Shown here one piece after another: positions 1 through 12,090 of a stretch of 64,000 nucleotides of DNA. This DNA is from Hyperoodon ampullatus (lineage: Eukaryota; Chordata; Mammalia; Artiodactyla; Ziphiidae), in assembly GCA_949752795.1 (NCBI GenBank), contig OX457068.1, positions 58,841,582 through 58,905,581 of the forward strand, written 5' to 3'. The position numbers and the translations under genes were made by a program. The notes beneath the pieces are model-generated. The model was given only the letters and a program-made list of their open reading frames with translations. It was not told where the DNA came from and made no database searches. Every line of letters begins with the position of its first letter. The stretch's first letter is position 1.

Positions 1-2078
1 TGCTACAAAGGTATTGCTCTCCAACTGCTACAGAATGAGGATTGGTCCCTGTGCAGTTTTGCCTTCAACTGCCACCCAAGTGCATCATATTAGGAGAACC
101 TGAATGACCTCCAGATTCCTAGCTAAAAGCAGGTCTAGGAAATGTAGGTTATTCCCTTAATTTTCTAATCTTTTCAAGTAGAAGGAAGATGGAATGGGAG
201 TTTCAAGAACCAGTTTAAGCAGCTACTATGTAAGGAAATTCACTTAGATGATGGATTGCGTGAGTATAAATAATTACAAGAAACAGAAATCAAAGACCCA
301 CAAATTTTTTGAATACTACTCATGAACATCAATATGGTAGAAAAATGGTCATTTTTACTAGTTTTCCAGTAAACAGAATCTGACACAATGTTATAGCCTA
401 GACTGGGACAGTGCAAATCTCTGGGCTGTTCCTTCAAAACAAAGAGATAAGCTAAAAAGACCTAAGCTAAACTCTGCAGAAAAGGGCAGCTTTAGATACC
501 TAATGCTGAGCACTTTCACATGAGAATTGACCTTATCTCAAGAGTCAGACTAAATAGAATTGAAACAAAACGTGCATTAGTTTTAGCATATGCAAAACAA
601 CAAGTGACTCATACATTAAAAATAATCATATACAGTACTGACTAGACTTTTTTGTTCTATTCTTCCATCACTTAACCCTCTTCATCATGTCTTTTATGTA
701 ATGTTTATTTGGATAATCCAAATAATTTTCACATTATATTCTCTGGTTGAAGTTGCTTGTGAAGAGCAGAGTAATAAAGCTTCCAGGTGAAAGTTAACTT
801 GAGTCCATGGCCTTTCTCCGTAGATAATAAAGTTCTTTATTTACCAATAAACTCTTACACAAGTATATTTTAAAGTGAGATAAACCTGGAGAATATTTTT
901 TTTTATTGGAACTTCAGCATGCTAATTTTCACACAGGGCAGGAGAGCTCCTGCTACCATCAGGCAAGTCAATTTTCTATTTGCCTGACTCTCACATGAAA
1001 CAAATGCTGGAAAGGGCTGCCTGGCATGCATATTTGTTATGCTGACTTCTTTGGGAGATTACCTGATATGTGAATTGAACTGAAGACACTTTATTACTAT
1101 TTCTCCTCTTGAAGAAGTACACAACCACCCTCATCAGATACTTTTGCTCATGAGGTCCCTGACCTTACCTTAAACAGAAGAAATTAATCTTATTAACTAT
1201 ATTAAATGTAAATTGTAGTGACTTGATGTTTTATCTTTCCTAGCACATTTGTATTTGAAACATAGCCCAGCATTATTCAGAAGATGTTTTTGTTCAGGAC
1301 AACTCCCAAATGACGTTTCATAGATTATGGTATTATTTGTGCCTGCTTTGTTACTTGAGCAGGAGGTTCGCTGGGTAATATCCACAATGATCGGTTGTTT
1401 GTATAGGCAACAGAGGACTACTCATCAATACACACATTTATACTGCTTGTGATAATATTCTGGTTATATGGAAGACATAAAATAATTGCTTTTTAAAGAT
1501 ACAACAGTCTAAATAGTATATTTTTGCTAAAAGTTGACCAGATCTTAAAGAATTACAAAACAAAGCAATCTAGTCTATGAACCAAATGAGGTAAAAAGGT
1601 GATTATTTACATAAACAGAAAATTCTTTACTGTAATATCCCTCATAGGATTTTTTTTTCCTATAGAGAATATGTACCCAGTAGTAAATCCACTTAAATAC
1701 CACTGAAATATTTGAAACCATCTTTAAGGATTCATAAATTATAGTCATTTTTTAAAATTGGAGAACAAACTTAGATTCCACAGGATTATTTGTTTATACA
1801 AGGTATATTCTGACACCTGACTGAGCAATATCTAAGTGTCATAGTACTGTATCTTTGGACAAATTAAATGCTTGATTTTTAGAGTTCCTATTATGAAGAA
1901 GGAGATGTCAGAGATGTCAAAACACAAAAATAATTTATTGCTTATTTAATTGAAAGAGGCTATGTTGGTCATGTACACTCTTTTGAGGCAGAGCAGGGCT
2001 ATGATCTTATGATTTTTAGGAAGTTTCGTATTCAAGGTCTGGCAAACTTTCAGAAGTGCAAGTTGATGTCAGCTATAG
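1..2078. other. No gene or clear repeat recognised
   Basis: This AT-rich stretch has short open frames only, all under 70 codons and without recognisable domains. I see no SINE head, LINE segment or splice-bounded conserved frame. Two AATAAA-like motifs near 770 and 826 are isolated. It is best treated as intergenic or intronic DNA, possibly with old repeats too diverged to recognise by eye. Confidence 0.5.
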
Positions 2079-2445
2079 AAACATTCATGCTCAGGGCTTC
2101 CCTGGTGGTGCAGTGGTTAAGAATCTGCCTGCCTATGCAGGGGACATGGGTTTGAGTCCTGGGCAGGGAAGATCCCACATGCTGTGGAGCAACTAAGCCC
2201 ATGCACCACAGCTACTGAGCCTGCACTCTATAGCCCACGAGCCACAACTACTGAAGCCCACGTGCCTAGAGCCCGTGATCCACAACGAGAGGTCACTGCA
2301 ATGAGAAGACTGCACACCACCATGAAGAGTAGCCTCTGCTTACCACAACTAGCGAAAGCCTACAAACAGCAACAAAGACCCAGTGCAGCCAAAAATGAAT
2401 AAATCAAAGAAAAAAAAGAAAAGAAAAAAGAAACATCCATGCTCA
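2079..2445 (+). mobile_element. CHR-type SINE, long form, with target-site duplication
   Basis: A tRNA-derived SINE starts at 2094 with gggcttccctggtggtgcag. The pol III A-box region follows, then a B-box-like gggtttgagtcct near 2148. The body carries the repeated 'gagccc..gtgcaccacaac' block of the long CHR form and ends in an A-rich tail at about 2400-2430. Direct repeats of 15 bp flank it (2079-2093 and 2431-2445, one mismatch), which fixes both ends and shows L1-type retrotransposition. Loss of most CpGs suggests it is older than the short copies in this window. Confidence 0.93.
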
Positions 2446-3520
2446 AGTGAGATTTTTGTTCACCGCGTAACGTTCAGAAGCATGTTTTTAGGTGTGAATG
2501 CACTCTGATTGCCTGACTTAGAAACAAGCTGCTGTCACTGATTTGTTGTCTTTCAGAAATGTATTCATTGGGTTGTCCTCATTGATTAAATGGTAACATG
2601 GCTACAGAACTATAAACTTTTTCCAAGGAATGAGAAAATATTTCTCCTTATAGCATAATTATCTTCAATAATACAGATAATCATAAGATATTTTAGGGAG
2701 GCTTTGTGCTGCATGTAATAGAACACCAGACTCAAATTAATTGGCTAAAGCCATTAGGAAATTTTTGGCTCACATAAGAGAAAGTACAGTGAAAGGATAG
2801 GCTTCAAGGACTGTCTAAACTCAACATCTCTGAATTTCTTTACTTAAATTTTCTGATTCTCCCCTCTACAAAATATTGGCTCCAACCTCAAGATTTAGAG
2901 GAGGGATGGCAGGTATTCCCTAGTCCCATATGAGGAGAAAGGAAGTTAGCTTTATAACTTAGGAAGATACATTCCCCCCAAATCTAGTCCCCTTTCATGG
3001 TTGGTCTGAATTAGGTTACATATGTATTTTTGGACCAGTCACTGGGAAGGAGGAGGAATTATGTTTAGACCAATTAGGCCTACCCCCATATTTGTTGGTG
3101 ATTTCAATATTCCTTGAGGTGCATGGGTAGGTGGCATGGAAAACAGAACACAATCACAGGTTTAGAAGGATAGAGGAAGAGACACTAGATAGGGGGAAGG
3201 GAACCAACAGTATCCACCAAATATAATAAAACAAAATAATGTAGAAAGCTCAATGTTTATATCATAATATGTAAAATTTACTATATAATTCAATTTTATT
3301 TTATTTGATATTCACAACCACCACTGATGGGTATTTAGAGTAGTTACTCAATGTATTCATTTTTCTAACTTTATTTTTCACGTCTTTTTAACTTACACTA
3401 CATCCATTCTCATTTCTTTATTCCCAAAAAACTCTATGTTCCATTTCTGAAGACAAACTAGAAGTTTTAAGCTTTTCACTGACATTGATGTCCTTCAGTC
3501 CTTATCTTGAAAGTTTCTGT
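2446..3520. other. No gene; possible old interspersed repeat at about 2700-3215
   Basis: No coding frame is supported. The part from about 2700 to 3215 ('...ttggctaaagccattagg', then 'ggaccagtcactggg') has the flavour of an old mammalian interspersed repeat, but I cannot name the family or its ends. The rest is AT-rich and featureless. Confidence 0.35.
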
Positions 3521-3835
3521 TGATTATTACTTTTTTTTAATTTTTTTTTATTTTTGGCTGTGTTGGGTCTTCATTTCTGTGCGAGGGCTTTCTCTAGTTG
3601 TGGCAAGTGGGGGCCACTCTTCATCGCAGCGTGCGGGTCTCTCACTGTTGCGGCCTCTCTTGTTGTGGAGCACAGGCTCCGGACACACAGGCTCAGCGGC
3701 CATGGCTTACTAGGCCCAGCCGCTCCGTGGCATGTGGGATCCTCCCAGGCCAGGGCTCGAACCCGTGTCCCCTGCATTAGCAGGCAGATTCTCAACCACT
3801 GCGCCACCAGGGATGCCCTGATTATTACTTTTTTT
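3521..3835 (-). mobile_element. CHR-type SINE (antisense) with 17-bp target-site duplication
   Basis: Read on the minus strand, the SINE head lies at about 3818 (the reverse complement of ...ccaccagggatgccc) and the T-rich complement of the tail at 3538-3560. The B-box complement (gctcgaacccgtg) is at about 3756. Perfect 17-bp direct repeats, tgattattac plus a T run, bound the element at 3521-3537 and 3819-3835. The body is longer than the short cetacean form and keeps several CpGs, so it is of moderate age. Confidence 0.93.
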
Positions 3836-3869
3836 AAGTTAAAAGCCATTTCTTCTATTTTTTCTTCCA

Positions 3870-4500
3870 GTTTTATAGAGATGTAATTGATATACAGCAC
3901 TGTATAATCTTAAGTTGTACAGCATAATGATTTGACTTATATACAACATGAAGTACTATCATAATAAGTTTAGTAAACATCCATCATCTCATATAGATGC
4001 AAAATAAAAGAAAAAAAATTTTTCCTTGAGAAGAGAAAAACTTTCACATATAACATAATGGCAGTATTAATTACATTAATCATAATGTACATTACATCTC
4101 TAGTACTTATTTATCTTGTAACTGGAAATTTGTATCTTTTGACCCCCTTCATTCAATTAGTGCTCCCCCCGCTCCCCTCCTCTGGTAATCTCAAATCTGA
4201 TCTCTTTTTCTATGACTTTGTGTTTTTGTTTGTTTGTTTCTGAAGTGTAATTGACCTACAACACTATGTTATTTTTGTAGTGATTTGATATTTCTATATA
4301 TTACAAAATTATCTTCATGGTGTATTTAGAAACCATCTGTCACCATACAAAGATATTATAATAAAATTGACCATATTCCCCATGCTTTACAGTTCATTTC
4401 TGTGACTCGTTTATTTTGTAACTGGAAGTTTGTGCCTCTAAGTCTTCCTCACTTATTTCACTCATTTTCCCAGCCCCCTTCTATCTGGTAACCACCTGTT
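3870..4500 (-). repeat. Two consecutive L1 3'-UTR copies
   Basis: Two head-to-tail versions of the same 3' UTR can be read. Each begins with a 'gtgtaattga/gatgtaattga' block (about 3880 and 4246), passes a 'gtaactggaa(a/g)tttgt' block (4119 and 4420) and ends in a pyrimidine-rich block. The left copy lacks following ORF2 sequence. It is either a tandem duplication within the element or a short second L1 3' fragment inserted beside it in the same orientation. Confidence 0.7.
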
Positions 4501-4704
4501 TGTTCTCTGTATCTATAAATTCTGTTTCTGTTTTGTTATGTTTGTTCATTTGTTCTCCTTTTAGATTCCACATATAAGTGAGATCATACTGTATCTGTCT
4601 TTCTCTGTCTGACATTTTCCTTAGTGTAATACACTCTAGGTCCATCCATGTTGTCACAAACGGCAAGATTTCATTCTTTTCTATGGCAGAGTCATACTCC
4701 ATTA

Positions 4705-4747
<43 letters not shown>

Positions 4748-7700
4748 ATATCTCACATCTTCTTTATTCATTCATCTATGATGGACACTTAGGTTGATTC
4801 CCTATCTTGGCTATTTTAAATAGTGCTGCAATGAACATAAAGGTGCATCTATGTTCCTGATTAGTGTTTTTTATTTCTTCAGGTAAATACCCAGAAGTAG
4901 AGTTGCTGGATCACATGTCGGTTCTAGTTTTAATTTTTTTGAGGAACCTCCATGCTGTTTTCCATAGTGGCTGTACAAATTTACATTCTCATCAAGAGTG
5001 CATGAGAGTTCCCTTCTTCTAACACCTGTTATATTTTGTCTTTTTGATGCTAACCCTTCTGACAGGAGTGAGGTGATATCTCATTGTGGTTTAGATTTGC
5101 ATCTCCCTTATGATCAGTAATGTTGAGCATCTTTCCAAGTACTTATTTTTCATTTGCATGTCTTCTTTGGTAAAATGTCTATTCGGGACCTCTGCCAATT
5201 TTTTAATTGGATTGTTTGTTTCTTTGCTATTGAATTGTATGATTCTTTATATAATTTGAATATTAAAACTTTACCAAATATATTATTTTCAAATATGTTC
5301 TCAAATTCAGCAGGTTGTCTTTTCATTTTATTGATGGCTTACTTTGCTGTGCAAAAGTTTTTAGTTTGACACAGTCTCATTTGTTTATTTTTACTTTTAT
5401 CTCCCTTATCTGAGGAAACAGATCCCAAAAAATATTGCTACAATTGATGTCAAAGGGCACACGACCTACATTTTATTTTAGGATTTTTCTGGTTTCAGGT
5501 CTTACATTTTATTCTTTAATCCATTTTGAGTTTATTTTTGTATATGGTATGAGAAAATGGTTGTTTTATTCTTTTGCATGAAGTTGTCCAGTTTTCCCAA
5601 CACCGTTTATTAAAGAGGCTGTCTTTTCCTTATTGCATGTACTTGCATTCTTTGTCATAGATTAATTGACCATGTAAGGGTGGGTTTATTTCTGGGATCT
5701 CTATTCTGTTCCCTTGATATACGTGTCAGTTTTTGTGCTAGTATCACACTATTTTGATTACTGTCACACTATAGTATAGTTTAAAATCAGAGAGTATAAT
5801 ACCTTCAGAATTGTTGTTCTTTCTCAAGATTGATTTAGCTATTCCAGGTCTTTGCATTTCCATATGAATCTCAGAATTATTTGTTCTAGTTCTGTGAAAA
5901 ATGTTATTGGTGTTTTGACAGGAATTGCATTAAATCTGTAGATCGCCTTGGGGAATATGGTCATTTTAACAATATTAATTCTTCCAATCCACAAGCAAAA
6001 TATATCTTTACATTTGTTTGTACTGTCTTCAATTTCTTGCATCAGTATCTGAAGTTTCCTGAATACAAGTCTTACCTCCTTAGCTATATTTATTCCTAGG
6101 TATTTTATTCTTTTTTTTTTTTTTTTTTGCAGTTGTATATGGGATTGTTTCCTTAATTTCTCTTTCTGATAGTTTGTTGTTAGTGTAGAAAAATGCAAGA
6201 TTTTTGTATATTAATTTTGTATCCTGAAACTTTACTGAATTCTTTGATGAGTTTTAATAGCTTTCTAGTGGCATCAAAAATCTTTAAGATTTTCTGTATA
6301 TAGTATTATGTCATCTTCACACAATGACAGTTTTATTGCTTCCTTTCCAATTTTGACTTCACTTATTTTTTTTTTCTTGTCTTGTTGCTGTGTCTAGGAC
6401 TTCCGATACAATGTTGAATAAAACTGACAAGAGTGGGTATCCCTGCCTTGTTCCTGATCTTAGAGGAAATGCTTTCAGCTTTTCACTACTGAATGTCATG
6501 TTAACAGTGGGTTTGTCATATATGGCCTTTATTATGTTGAGGTATATTCCCTCTAAAACCATATTGTTGAGAGATTTTCCATAAACGGATGTTGAATTTT
6601 GTCAAAAGCTTTTCATGCATGTATTGAGATGATTATATGATTTTTATTCCTCAATTTGTTAATGCGATGTTTCACATTGATTGTAGATTGAACCATCCTT
6701 GGATCCCTGGGATATTTCCCACATGATCGTGGTGTATGATTCTTTTAATGTATTGTTGAATTTAGTTTGCTAATATTTTGTTGAGGATTTTAGTATCTGT
6801 ATTCAGAAGTGATATTGGCCTATAAATCTATTTATTTTTTTGTGTGTGTGGTATCTTTCTGATTTGGAATCTGGTTATACTGACCTCATAAATTGAGTTT
6901 GGAAGAATCACTTCCTCTTCAGTTTTTTGGAATAGTTTGAAATGGATACTTGTTAATTGTTATTTTAATGTTTGATGAAATCACCTGTGAAGCCTTCTGT
7001 TCCTAGCTTTTATTTATTGGGAGTACTTTTATTACTGCTTCAATTTCATTACTGGTAATCTGTCAGTTAATATTTTCTATTTCTTCTTGATTCAGTCTTG
7101 AGAGGTTGTATGTTTCTAGGTATTTATCCATTTCTTCTAGGTTGTCCATTTTATTGGTGTATAATGGTTCAAAATAATATCTTATGATCCTTTGTATTTC
7201 TGTGGTTGTAATTCTCCTCTTTCTTTTCTGATTTTATTGATTTAGGCCCTCTCTTTTTTTCTTTTTTTTTTCTTTTCTTAATGAGACTGGCTAAAAGTTT
7301 ATAAATTTTGTTTATCTTTTCAAAGAAACATTAGTCTTGTCTGATTTTTTTTTAGTCTCTATTTCATTTATTTCCCCTCTGACATTTATTTTATTTTTCC
7401 TTCTACTAAATTTGGGTCTCATTTCTTCTTCTTTTTCTTTTGTTACTTTAGGTGTAAAGTTAGGTTGTTTATTTGAGATTCTTCTTGTTTCCTGAGGTAG
7501 GTTTGTATCAGTGTAAACTTCCATCTTAGAACTGCTTTTGCTGTGTTTCATAGATTTTGTGTTGTGTTTTCATTTTCTTTTGTGTCCAGGTATTTTTTAA
7601 TTTACTTTTGACTTCTTAAGTGACCCATCAATTGTTTAGTAACATATTGTTTACCCTCCACATTTTTGTATTTTTTCCTTTTTTTTCCTTATAGTTCATT

Positions 7701-8265
7701 GCTAGTCTCTTCCTGTTGTGGTTTGAAAGATGCTTAATATGATTTCAGCCATAAATGTATTGAGACTTCTTTTGTGGCCTAGCATGTTATCTATTCTAAA
7801 AGATGTTCCATGTGTACTTGAAAAGAATGTGTATTTTGCTGCTTTTGGATGGAATGTTCTATATATATCCATTTGGTTATTTTGTCCTTTAAGGTCAGTT
7901 TTTCCTTATTGATTTTATGTCTGGATGATTTGTCCATTGATGCAAGTGGGGTATTAATCTCCCCTACTAATATTGTGTTACTGTCAGTTTCTCCCTTTAG
8001 TGTGTTAATATTTGCTGTATGTATTTAGAGTCTTTTAAATTGGATAGATATATATTTACAATTGTTACATATTGTTGTTGTATTGATTCATTTATCATTA
8101 TGTAGTCATCTTCCTTTTTACAATCTTTTTTTTAAAGGTCATTTGGAATAATATAAGTTTTGCTACCGTGGCTTTGTTTTCATATCCATTTAGCCACTCT
8201 GTGTCTTTTGGTTGCATCAGTTAGTCTATTTACAATTAAGGTAATTATTAATAGGCACGTGCTCA
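4480..8265 (-). pseudogene. Degenerate L1 ORF2 (endonuclease-reverse transcriptase) relic
   Basis: Fragments of ORF2 are legible in shifting frames on the minus strand: the C-terminal end (about 4480-4700, MEYDSAIEKNEILPF...), the post-RT domain (5839-6198, containing [10 protein letters not shown]) and RT palm sequence (6359-6562, SGTRQGYPLLSVLFNIV, degraded from [17 protein letters not shown]). The endonuclease start near 8260 reads ITLIVNRL in place of ITLNVNGL, so a catalytic asparagine region is altered. Many stops and frame changes make it non-functional. Confidence 0.85.
4703..4750. repeat. (TATC)n microsatellite
   Basis: About eleven uninterrupted tatc units followed by tatata. It sits inside the L1 ORF2 C-terminal relic, at the stretch that in the intact L1 reads near 'acatatatacaatggaata', so it probably grew from that TA-rich seed. 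Likely length-polymorphic. Confidence 0.95.
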
Positions 8266-8576
8266 TTGCCATTTTGTTCATTGTTTTCAGATTGTTTGTG
8301 TAGTTCCTTGCTTCTTGGGGAGAACTTCTGAAAATGTTATTGTCCTCCTGTTTGTAGGTCACCTACCCAAGGTGTGGGTTTTGACTGTATCACATCTCTG
8401 TCCCTCCTACCCATCTCACTGTGGTGCCTTCTTTATATCTTTAGCTGTAGAATATCTATTCTGCTAGTCTTTGGGTAATTCTCATTGATAGTTTCTCTGT
8501 AAATAGTTGTAATTTTGATGTATCCATGGGAAGAAGTGAGTTCAGGGTCTTCCTACTCTGTTATCTTGCATACCCT

Positions 8577-9047
8577 TCTGTTGATTCTTTAAGACCTCAG
8601 TTACTCTAAGAAGAATTTAGACCTCTATAATATTGGTCTTATCAGTGCCTTGTATTATCTCTCTGATAGCAATTGTGAGTTTGTTTTATAATTATGGATT
8701 TACACATTCATTCAACTTCTAAATGTGAAGCTGAAGGTGAGTGGACAAAGCAAGAAGGGGTCAAGAACTTTATTTTAATCATATTTGTATCTCTAGTAGC
8801 TAGCAGTTCCCATAAGATAGGAATTCAAAATTGCCAAATAAAAAATGAGGCAAAAGATATGTAATTGTTTAACTTTTATCAATTCCAAATATTTGTTATT
8901 TCTTTCATTTTCAAATGGTAAAAATGAGGTTGATATGGAAAGTGAATGACGAGTGTTATCTCCCAAGATTATCACATTGAAATTGGGTATGTTAGGAAAC
9001 CTTTTGGAGAAAGGGATTTACAAAGATAAAATGTAGTAACATCATTA
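8577..9047. other. No gene or repeat recognised
   Basis: AT-rich sequence between the antisense L1 and an L2 fragment. A short (atc)n run, 'atcattatcaccatcatcatcat', lies at about 9041-9063. No supported coding frame. Confidence 0.5.
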
Positions 9048-9150
9048 TCACCATCATCATCATGCATTCATCCAAGAAATATTTATTATTTACCCTGTCT
9101 CAGGCAGAGCACAAGGAACACATTGCTAGCTGGAGAATATAGTCATTTTT
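9048..9150 (-). mobile_element. L2 LINE 3'-end fragment, antisense
   Basis: 'attcatccaagaaatatttatt' followed by a 'caggcagagcacaagg' block matches the reverse complement of the L2 3' tail ('...agtgcctggcac...aataaatatttgttgaatgaat'). Short and diverged, as expected for this ancient mammalian family. Confidence 0.55.
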
Positions 9151-9744
9151 TCTGAACATCTGTGCCTATTCTTTATTCATAGAAAACAGCCATTTTGGAG
9201 TACTTTCAGAGATTCCTGAATCTTTATGTTAACAACAGACATGCTCCTAAAATGTGGACTTTCAAAGCCAAATACTTGAAGGCCAAGTGAACCATGGAAG
9301 ACCTCTGGTTCCCAGACAGATGACCAAACCCATGCATCCCTGCATTTGGATGGATGGTTTCCCATGGAACCTTATACAGATTGGACCCAGTACTGGAACA
9401 GTGTTGGCTTGGAGGAATAAGCTCCTAGAAACCTCACTTAGAGTTTGGTGTATGGACATTAAACAATGCTGAGGCTGGAAAAAATACATCACACAGCAGC
9501 TTCCAGGAAATAAGCAGAAGGCTGGCTGTAGGCCAGGGCAAGGGGCCAAATTACTTGTCAGGGACAATTCCCCACAGAGAAATGACAGCAGGTTTGAGGA
9601 CAGCAGGTGTAACCTGAAGAGATAATTATATTAATTACATTTTGAAAATGGGAAGAACAGAAAAAGAAAGTGGTTTTTATTTGCTTCTCTAATGAGAGAG
9701 ATTTTAATTTTTTACCCAGCTTTCATAAAAGTGTAAAGAAATTA
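9151..9744. other. No gene recognised
   Basis: Overlapping frames of 72 codons (9254-9472, plus) and 101 codons (9262-9567, minus) are open here, but neither has a recognisable domain or a supporting start context. The overlap of opposite frames suggests chance. Base composition is slightly more GC-rich than its surroundings. Confidence 0.4.
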
Positions 9745-9749
9745 ATAAT

Positions 9750-9833
9750 TTAAAAATGAATTTTAAAGCAGTGTTAAGCATATTAACCATTACTATACAT
9801 CAGCCTTATTATAAGTTCTTATATATGTATATA

Positions 9834-9894
<61 letters not shown>

Positions 9895-10088
9895 TTATTT
9901 AGTTTTCACAACTAACCTTTGTAATAGGTAGTTAATATCTCCACTTTACAAATGGAGGATATAGAGAATAGAGAGGTTAAGCAACCTGCTCTGGTTCATA
10001 GAAGTAGCACTGATGGAGCTAGATACCAAAATAAGGTAATCTGGCTCCAGAGTCTACTCTCTTAAACATGTTGTTGCACTACCTCTCT
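9750..10088 (+). mobile_element. MIR SINE, sense, expanded by a TA repeat
   Basis: The MIR core and tail can be followed: 'cctttgtaataggtagttaatatctccactttacaaatggagg', 'gagaggttaagcaacctgctc', 'atctggctccagagtctac', 'actacctct'. The left part (about 9750-9820) is weaker. The element is split by the 71-bp TA run at 9821-9891. MIR is an ancient tRNA-derived SINE shared by mammals. Confidence 0.85.
9821..9891. repeat. (TA)n microsatellite inside a MIR
   Basis: About 70 bp of almost pure alternating TA with a few phase breaks ('atatatgtat', 'ataatatat'). It is self-complementary and able to extrude a cruciform. It occupies a point within the MIR where the consensus has no such run, so it is a later expansion. 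Confidence 0.95.
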
Positions 10089-10109
10089 ATTCTGTGATAA
10101 TAATTAAGA

Positions 10110-11450
10110 AGGGTCAAATTCACCCAGGAATAGATAAATAACCCAATGAAACATAAAAACAGAGCTCAGAAGGACTCTGGCACATACAGGATCCTGCTAT
10201 GTGATGGAGGTAGAAAACAGATCAGTCAGAAAAAACGGATGCCCTATTTAATAAATGGTGCTAAGGCAACTGGTTTTCCATTAGGAAAAATACAAATTTA
10301 GGTGTTTACCTTACTTACACTGTATATAATAAATCAATCCAAGTAGATTTAAGTCTTAAATGTAAAATACAAAATTTTAAAATTGTTAGAAAAATATATT
10401 TATTGCCTATGGGGAGAAGAACAATTTTTCTGAAAGCATAAATTATTTGGAATTTTTGAATGAATTTAATTAAATTATACTTTAACATTTCAATTTATCA
10501 AGATACATATTTTAAAATGAAAACACAAGCTACACATTTGAAGAAGATGCTTGCCACAAATAAAATTCACAAAAAATTTGCATCTAGGCTATGTAAAAAA
10601 CTCCTATAAATCAAATAAAAAACTCCTATAAATCAAATAAAAAATAATAAAATAATTGAGGAAAAGATACAAAAAAACATTTCATAGTAAAAGGAACATT
10701 AATGACCAAAAATGTGAAATGATTCTCAAGCTCACTATTAATTAGAAAAATTCAAACTAAATTCAAGCTTTCATTTCACATTCATTATTTTGGTAAAAGT
10801 TAAAACTTCTGACAATGTCAAGATTTGGCAAGGATGTGAGACAATGGAGAATCTTACAGACTTTTGGTGGTGATAGAAAAGTGTATTTGTACAACTACTC
10901 TACAAAACAATTTGTTGGTACTTGGTAAATTTGAAAATATCTAAACCCTACAACCAGCAACTCCACCCTTAGATATATACTCTGAAGATCATCTTGGACA
11001 TGTGCACATAGTACTAATTTTTATATAATAAAGAGCCTAAAAATAAACCCAAATAAAAATTGTGAGATTTATAAACAGTGATATAGTCATAGAATGGAGA
11101 TCCAGCAAAAAAAAAAAAGAGAATAAACTACAGTTACACACATTAATATGTATGAACTTCACAAACTTTACAATGTTGAACAAATGTTGAGTAAAAGAAA
11201 AAAGCAAGAGACAAAATATAACTGCTATGATTCCAATTATTTAAAGTTTAAATACAAGAAAAACTATAAAAATGACTTTTGGATCATAATAAACTATAAA
11301 GAAAAGCATGGAAATGGTACACACAAAGTTCAGGATCATGCCTCCTTTTTTTGATGGGGGTGGGAAGGATGGCAGATTCTGATATGAAGGGACTAACAAT
11401 AGTAGGGCCTTCAAGATTTCCTTGATGGTAAGTACATGCATATTTATTAC
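10110..11450 (+). mobile_element. Ancient L1M fragment, ORF2 3' end and 3' UTR
   Basis: Sense L1 remains: 'ataaatggtgctaaggcaactgg' (10253) matches the late ORF2 segment. Then come 'ggcaaggatgtgagacaatgg' (about 10828), the '..ttggtggtgatagaaaagtg' block, and 'tgaacaaatgttgagtaaaag' of an L1M-type ORF2 end near 11178. Stops occur in all frames. Internal insertions include a 22-bp tandem duplication at 10601-10644. The exact 3' end is uncertain. Confidence 0.8.
10601..10644. repeat. 22-bp perfect tandem duplication
   Basis: The unit ctcctataaatcaaataaaa plus two A occurs twice head to tail with no differences (10601-10622 and 10623-10644). Identity between copies inside an ancient, diverged L1M implies a recent slippage or duplication event. 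Confidence 0.9.
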
Positions 11451-11684
11451 GCTTTATAACTGAAATATGCACTATGCATACTTATGTTTAGGTACATTTT
11501 TAAATGTACGCAATATAAGTTTTGTCTTCAAGTTGTTCTTACCTTACATTTGGGGAGACAGGCAGAAGAACAAATAAGTGCAAATATTTTCAGTGTGTCT
11601 ATGTCCTAGGAGCTATGAAAATCTTGTCACTGGATTTCTGAGAAAATTACTTCTTAAATCTACGGAGAAAGAATGACAGATAGA

Positions 11685-12090
11685 CAATACTGAAAGCAGT
11701 GAGGAGAGACAGACACTATAGTAACAATCTAGTCAAGGGATAGTTGCTGGGACCAGTATTGTAGCAGTGGAGTTAGAAAGAAGTGGACAGATTTGGGATA
11801 TGTATTGGAGATACTCAATAGAATGTGCTGAATGATTGTGATATAGGAAAAAGGGAACAAAAAGATTCACTAGAATGCATAGATTTTTGGTTTGAGCAAT
11901 TGAATGTATAGTGGTGCCATCTAATATGATGTGAAAGGCTAGGGGACTGGCAGGTAAGAGCAGAGGATAGATGAGGAAATCAAGATTCCTGTTTTGCTAT
12001 GTTAAGTTTGAGATACAAAATAGATTATTCAATTAGATATGTCATGAGGGAAGATAGATACATAAGTCTGGGTATTCAGTAACGGTTAAT
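11685..12090 (-). mobile_element. L2 LINE fragment, antisense
   Basis: On the plus strand the text 'gtagcagtgg..agaagtgg.cagatt.gggatatgtattgg' and 'ttttggtttgagcaattgaatg' matches the familiar reverse complement of L2 3' coding sequence. It then runs to 'tgttaagtttgagat' and 'ttcagtaacggtt'. It is a paralogue of the copy at 20785-21190, which covers overlapping L2 sequence in the same orientation. Confidence 0.75.

Larger units (their letters stand above)
3838..8576 (-). mobile_element. Old L1 LINE, antisense, lacking ORF1
   Basis: Read on the minus strand this runs 5' end (about 8576), ORF2 (about 8265-4480), 3' UTR (about 4500-3838). The 5' end is recognisable as the complement of 'caagataacagagtagg', an L1 promoter start. 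About 310 bp later comes the endonuclease start (complement of 'attaccttaattgtaaata', about 8222-8260), so the ~1 kb ORF1 expected between them is missing. ORF2 is riddled with stops and frameshifts. Its divergence from the copy at 26.9-34.1 kb and the TTTTATAGAGATGTAATTGA-type 3' UTR suggest an L1M-age family. The SINE at 3521-3835 abuts its 3' end. Confidence 0.9.

Noticed and set aside
3554..3900. Frames of 110 and 109 codons on both strands
   Set aside because: They lie in the CHR SINE, whose GC-rich body leaves long chance frames. The same translations recur at the other SINE copies.
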